A DNA stretch of 64,000 nt from Trichomonas vaginalis G3 (Eukaryota > Parabasalia > Trichomonadida > Trichomonadidae), in assembly GCF_026262505.1 (NCBI RefSeq), contig NC_067205.1, forward strand, positions 24,681,693 through 24,745,692, written 5' to 3'. Position numbers and translations under genes: made by a program. Positions 62,758 to 64,000 of the stretch are shown here, piece after piece. The notes under the pieces were generated by a model. It was given only the letters and a program-made list of their open reading frames with translations. It was not told the origin of the DNA and did no database searches. How positions within the stretch are numbered: the stretch's first letter is position 1; the number at the start of each line of letters is the position of its first letter.

Positions 62758-63320
62758 TTACTTGTAAGGGCAAGCTGCAAGTATGAAGTCGACTATCTCC
62801 GTCTTTGTTTTGACGAGCTGGACGGCTCTTGCGAGTACGTCTGTTTTGCGGTCTCCAGCTGGTGTCTGACCTTCGTAATTGCGCATGTTCTTGAGAGCTC
62901 CAACTGTAAATGGTTGTAGGATGAAGAGTCTCTCAGACTGCTTGAGGTAGTCTTCACGGTCACGAACCGAATCTGTGGTACGAGTCAAATCGGTCGATTT
63001 GAGGGAAGAGACTGAAAGCCCGTCGTCTTCCATTGGAGCTGTAGCATACTCTTTGCGTAAGCGGTTCAGACCTTCTTCGAAGTCTTGGTCTCTCTTCGAT
63101 TGAGATTGGAATTGGAATTGCTGGGGTGGAGCTTGCTGGAACAACCAAGGGTTGGGGAAGTAAGGCATAGGCTGAGGAGGGTAGTTCGGGAAGCCTTGTG
63201 GTGGGTAGTAACCTTGAGGTGGAAATTGGTAGTAATTCGGAGTACTTGCTGGAACTGAGGTTGCTGAGGAGACTGTTGTGGTTCTGCAGCTTTCGGTTCT
63301 TCTCTGGCTTTGGAAGGCAT
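62758..63320 (-). pseudogene. Polinton B Pro/Gln-rich protein
   Basis: It starts with a basic MPSKAREEPKAAEPQQSPQQ. The middle is rich in Tyr-Pro and Gln (YYPPQGFPNYPPQ). The C-terminal third is helical (FTVGALKNMRNYEGQTP, ARAVQLVKTKTEIVDF). No family is recognised. It looks broken about once. An N gap lies 38 bp upstream. Confidence 0.45.
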
Positions 63321-63357
63321 TCAGGAAGAGGAACGTAGTCATCCTTTTGTGTCCTGT

Positions 63358-63382
63358 NNNNNNNNNNNNNNNNNNNNNNNNN
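63358..63382. other. Assembly gap (25 N)
   Basis: Same fixed length as the gap at 24045-24069. The link to the last 618 bp is therefore not proven by sequence. Confidence 0.99.
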
Positions 63383-64000
63383 CTTTGTTTTGTTAATCTT
63401 CAGTTTTTGGTTTTTCTTCTTTCTATCGGTTTTTCGTCATCTTTTCGGTTCCTCTGACTTTTATTCACTTGCAGGAACAGTTGTGTCGTCAACATCTTCA
63501 TAAATATTCATATGCCATTTGTTTTGTTTTTCCTTTCAACTGTTGTTGTTTGTTGTAAAGTTAGAATATATTCGACTCTAAGTCAATGAGATGTTCGATA
63601 CATGAACTGTTGGTCAGTGAAGTAACTTTTCCATCTGTTGTTCGAAAGCTCCTTCAGACTTCAATATTTTATTTGTGAGAGTCTGTTTCTTTTTTTAGAT
63701 ACTAGCCGTTCCATTTATTGAAAAGTGACTGTGTAGTTAGGGGTTGTATTTCCAGACCTGCACTTCTATTATTGAATTTTTCTCTTTCATCGTAAGTTCT
63801 TTGACAGTTCTGACACTGATGTTCCTGGAACCTTTTGTTTTGTGTCCCAAAATCTAACCGTTTCCAACTTCTTCGTCATTCATCTCAGAAAAATTTTAGT
63901 TTGGTTTGTTTTCAACTGGTTTTGTTGTTGGTTTAAGTCGGTCTAAAACTTCCTGAGTATAGAAAGAACTTGACATACACGTGTGTGTAACTGCTGGAAG
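63383..64000 (-). other. Decayed coding-like DNA at window end
   Basis: The minus strand has coding-like runs such as YTQEVLDRLKPTTKPVENKP and SEGAFEQQMEKLL, in the style of the family B proteins, but no open gene. It is probably Polinton DNA, old or poorly assembled. Confidence 0.35.

Larger units (their letters stand above)
51090..64000. mobile_element. Polinton-like element, family B (cut by window end)
   Basis: Gene set: a 300-residue acidic-tailed protein, a coiled-coil Pro/Gln-rich protein, a 510-residue protein, major capsid protein, small protein, CCG-family protein, penton, SF3 helicase, packaging ATPase and several small genes. The capsid genes, ATPase and CCG protein mark it as a Polinton relative. 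The SF3 helicase recalls virophages and Polinton-like viruses. No integrase or polymerase B is visible. The left end lies between about 51000 and 51105. There are about eight breaks in all, with several genes open, so it is not very old. Confidence 0.85.

Overview
The window looks like nuclear DNA of a trichomonad, most likely Trichomonas or a close relative. The DNA is AT-rich and genes are intronless. Initiator-type TCA-Py-(T/A) motifs lie about 6-13 nt before the start codons of the best host-type genes (Myb, PH-ankyrin, Mutator transposase). Polinton/Maverick elements and Mutator-like elements are plentiful. No tRNA, rRNA or CRISPR was seen. Two runs of exactly 25 N (24045-24069 and 63358-63382) mark scaffold joins, so order across them is not proven.

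Layout. (1) 1-7715 is one arm of a Polinton, called family A copy 1. It carries a capsid-type protein, packaging ATPase, small proteins, penton, a phage-like tail fibre and an integrase. (2) At 7716-24044 the integrase gene runs straight into a 16.3-kb array of a 21-bp repeat, roughly 780 units. (3) 24070-26130 holds no convincing gene. (4) About 26.1-39.4 kb is family A copy 2, in opposite orientation and nearly identical to copy 1 where they overlap. Here the fibre, penton and several other genes read open, and a KilA-N gene and small genes lie beyond the integrase. (5) 39.6-46.4 kb is host DNA: a transposase-like helix-turn-helix fragment, a drug/metabolite-type transporter, an R2R3 Myb protein, and a PH-ankyrin gene with three in-frame stops. 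(6) 46.6-51.0 kb is a nested Mutator-like region with an open transposase. (7) About 51.1 kb to the end is a different Polinton-like element, family B. It has a double-jelly-roll-type major capsid protein, penton, packaging ATPase and an SF3 helicase. No polymerase or integrase of this element is visible here.

How the parts work together. Both Polinton families carry a capsid module (penton and packaging ATPase in both; the major capsid protein is seen only in B) and share a small Cys-Cys-Gly protein family that sits divergently from another small gene. Their genes are packed head-to-head with start codons only 16-25 bp apart, around a shared AGAATAAA/TTTATTCT-like core. GC-rich hairpins with 3-nt loops sit at several gene ends. 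These compact signals, the phage-like fibre on a eukaryotic Polinton, and the 21-bp array entering the integrase gene are the most unusual things here. All Polinton material is treated as fossil: some loci look whole, many look broken.
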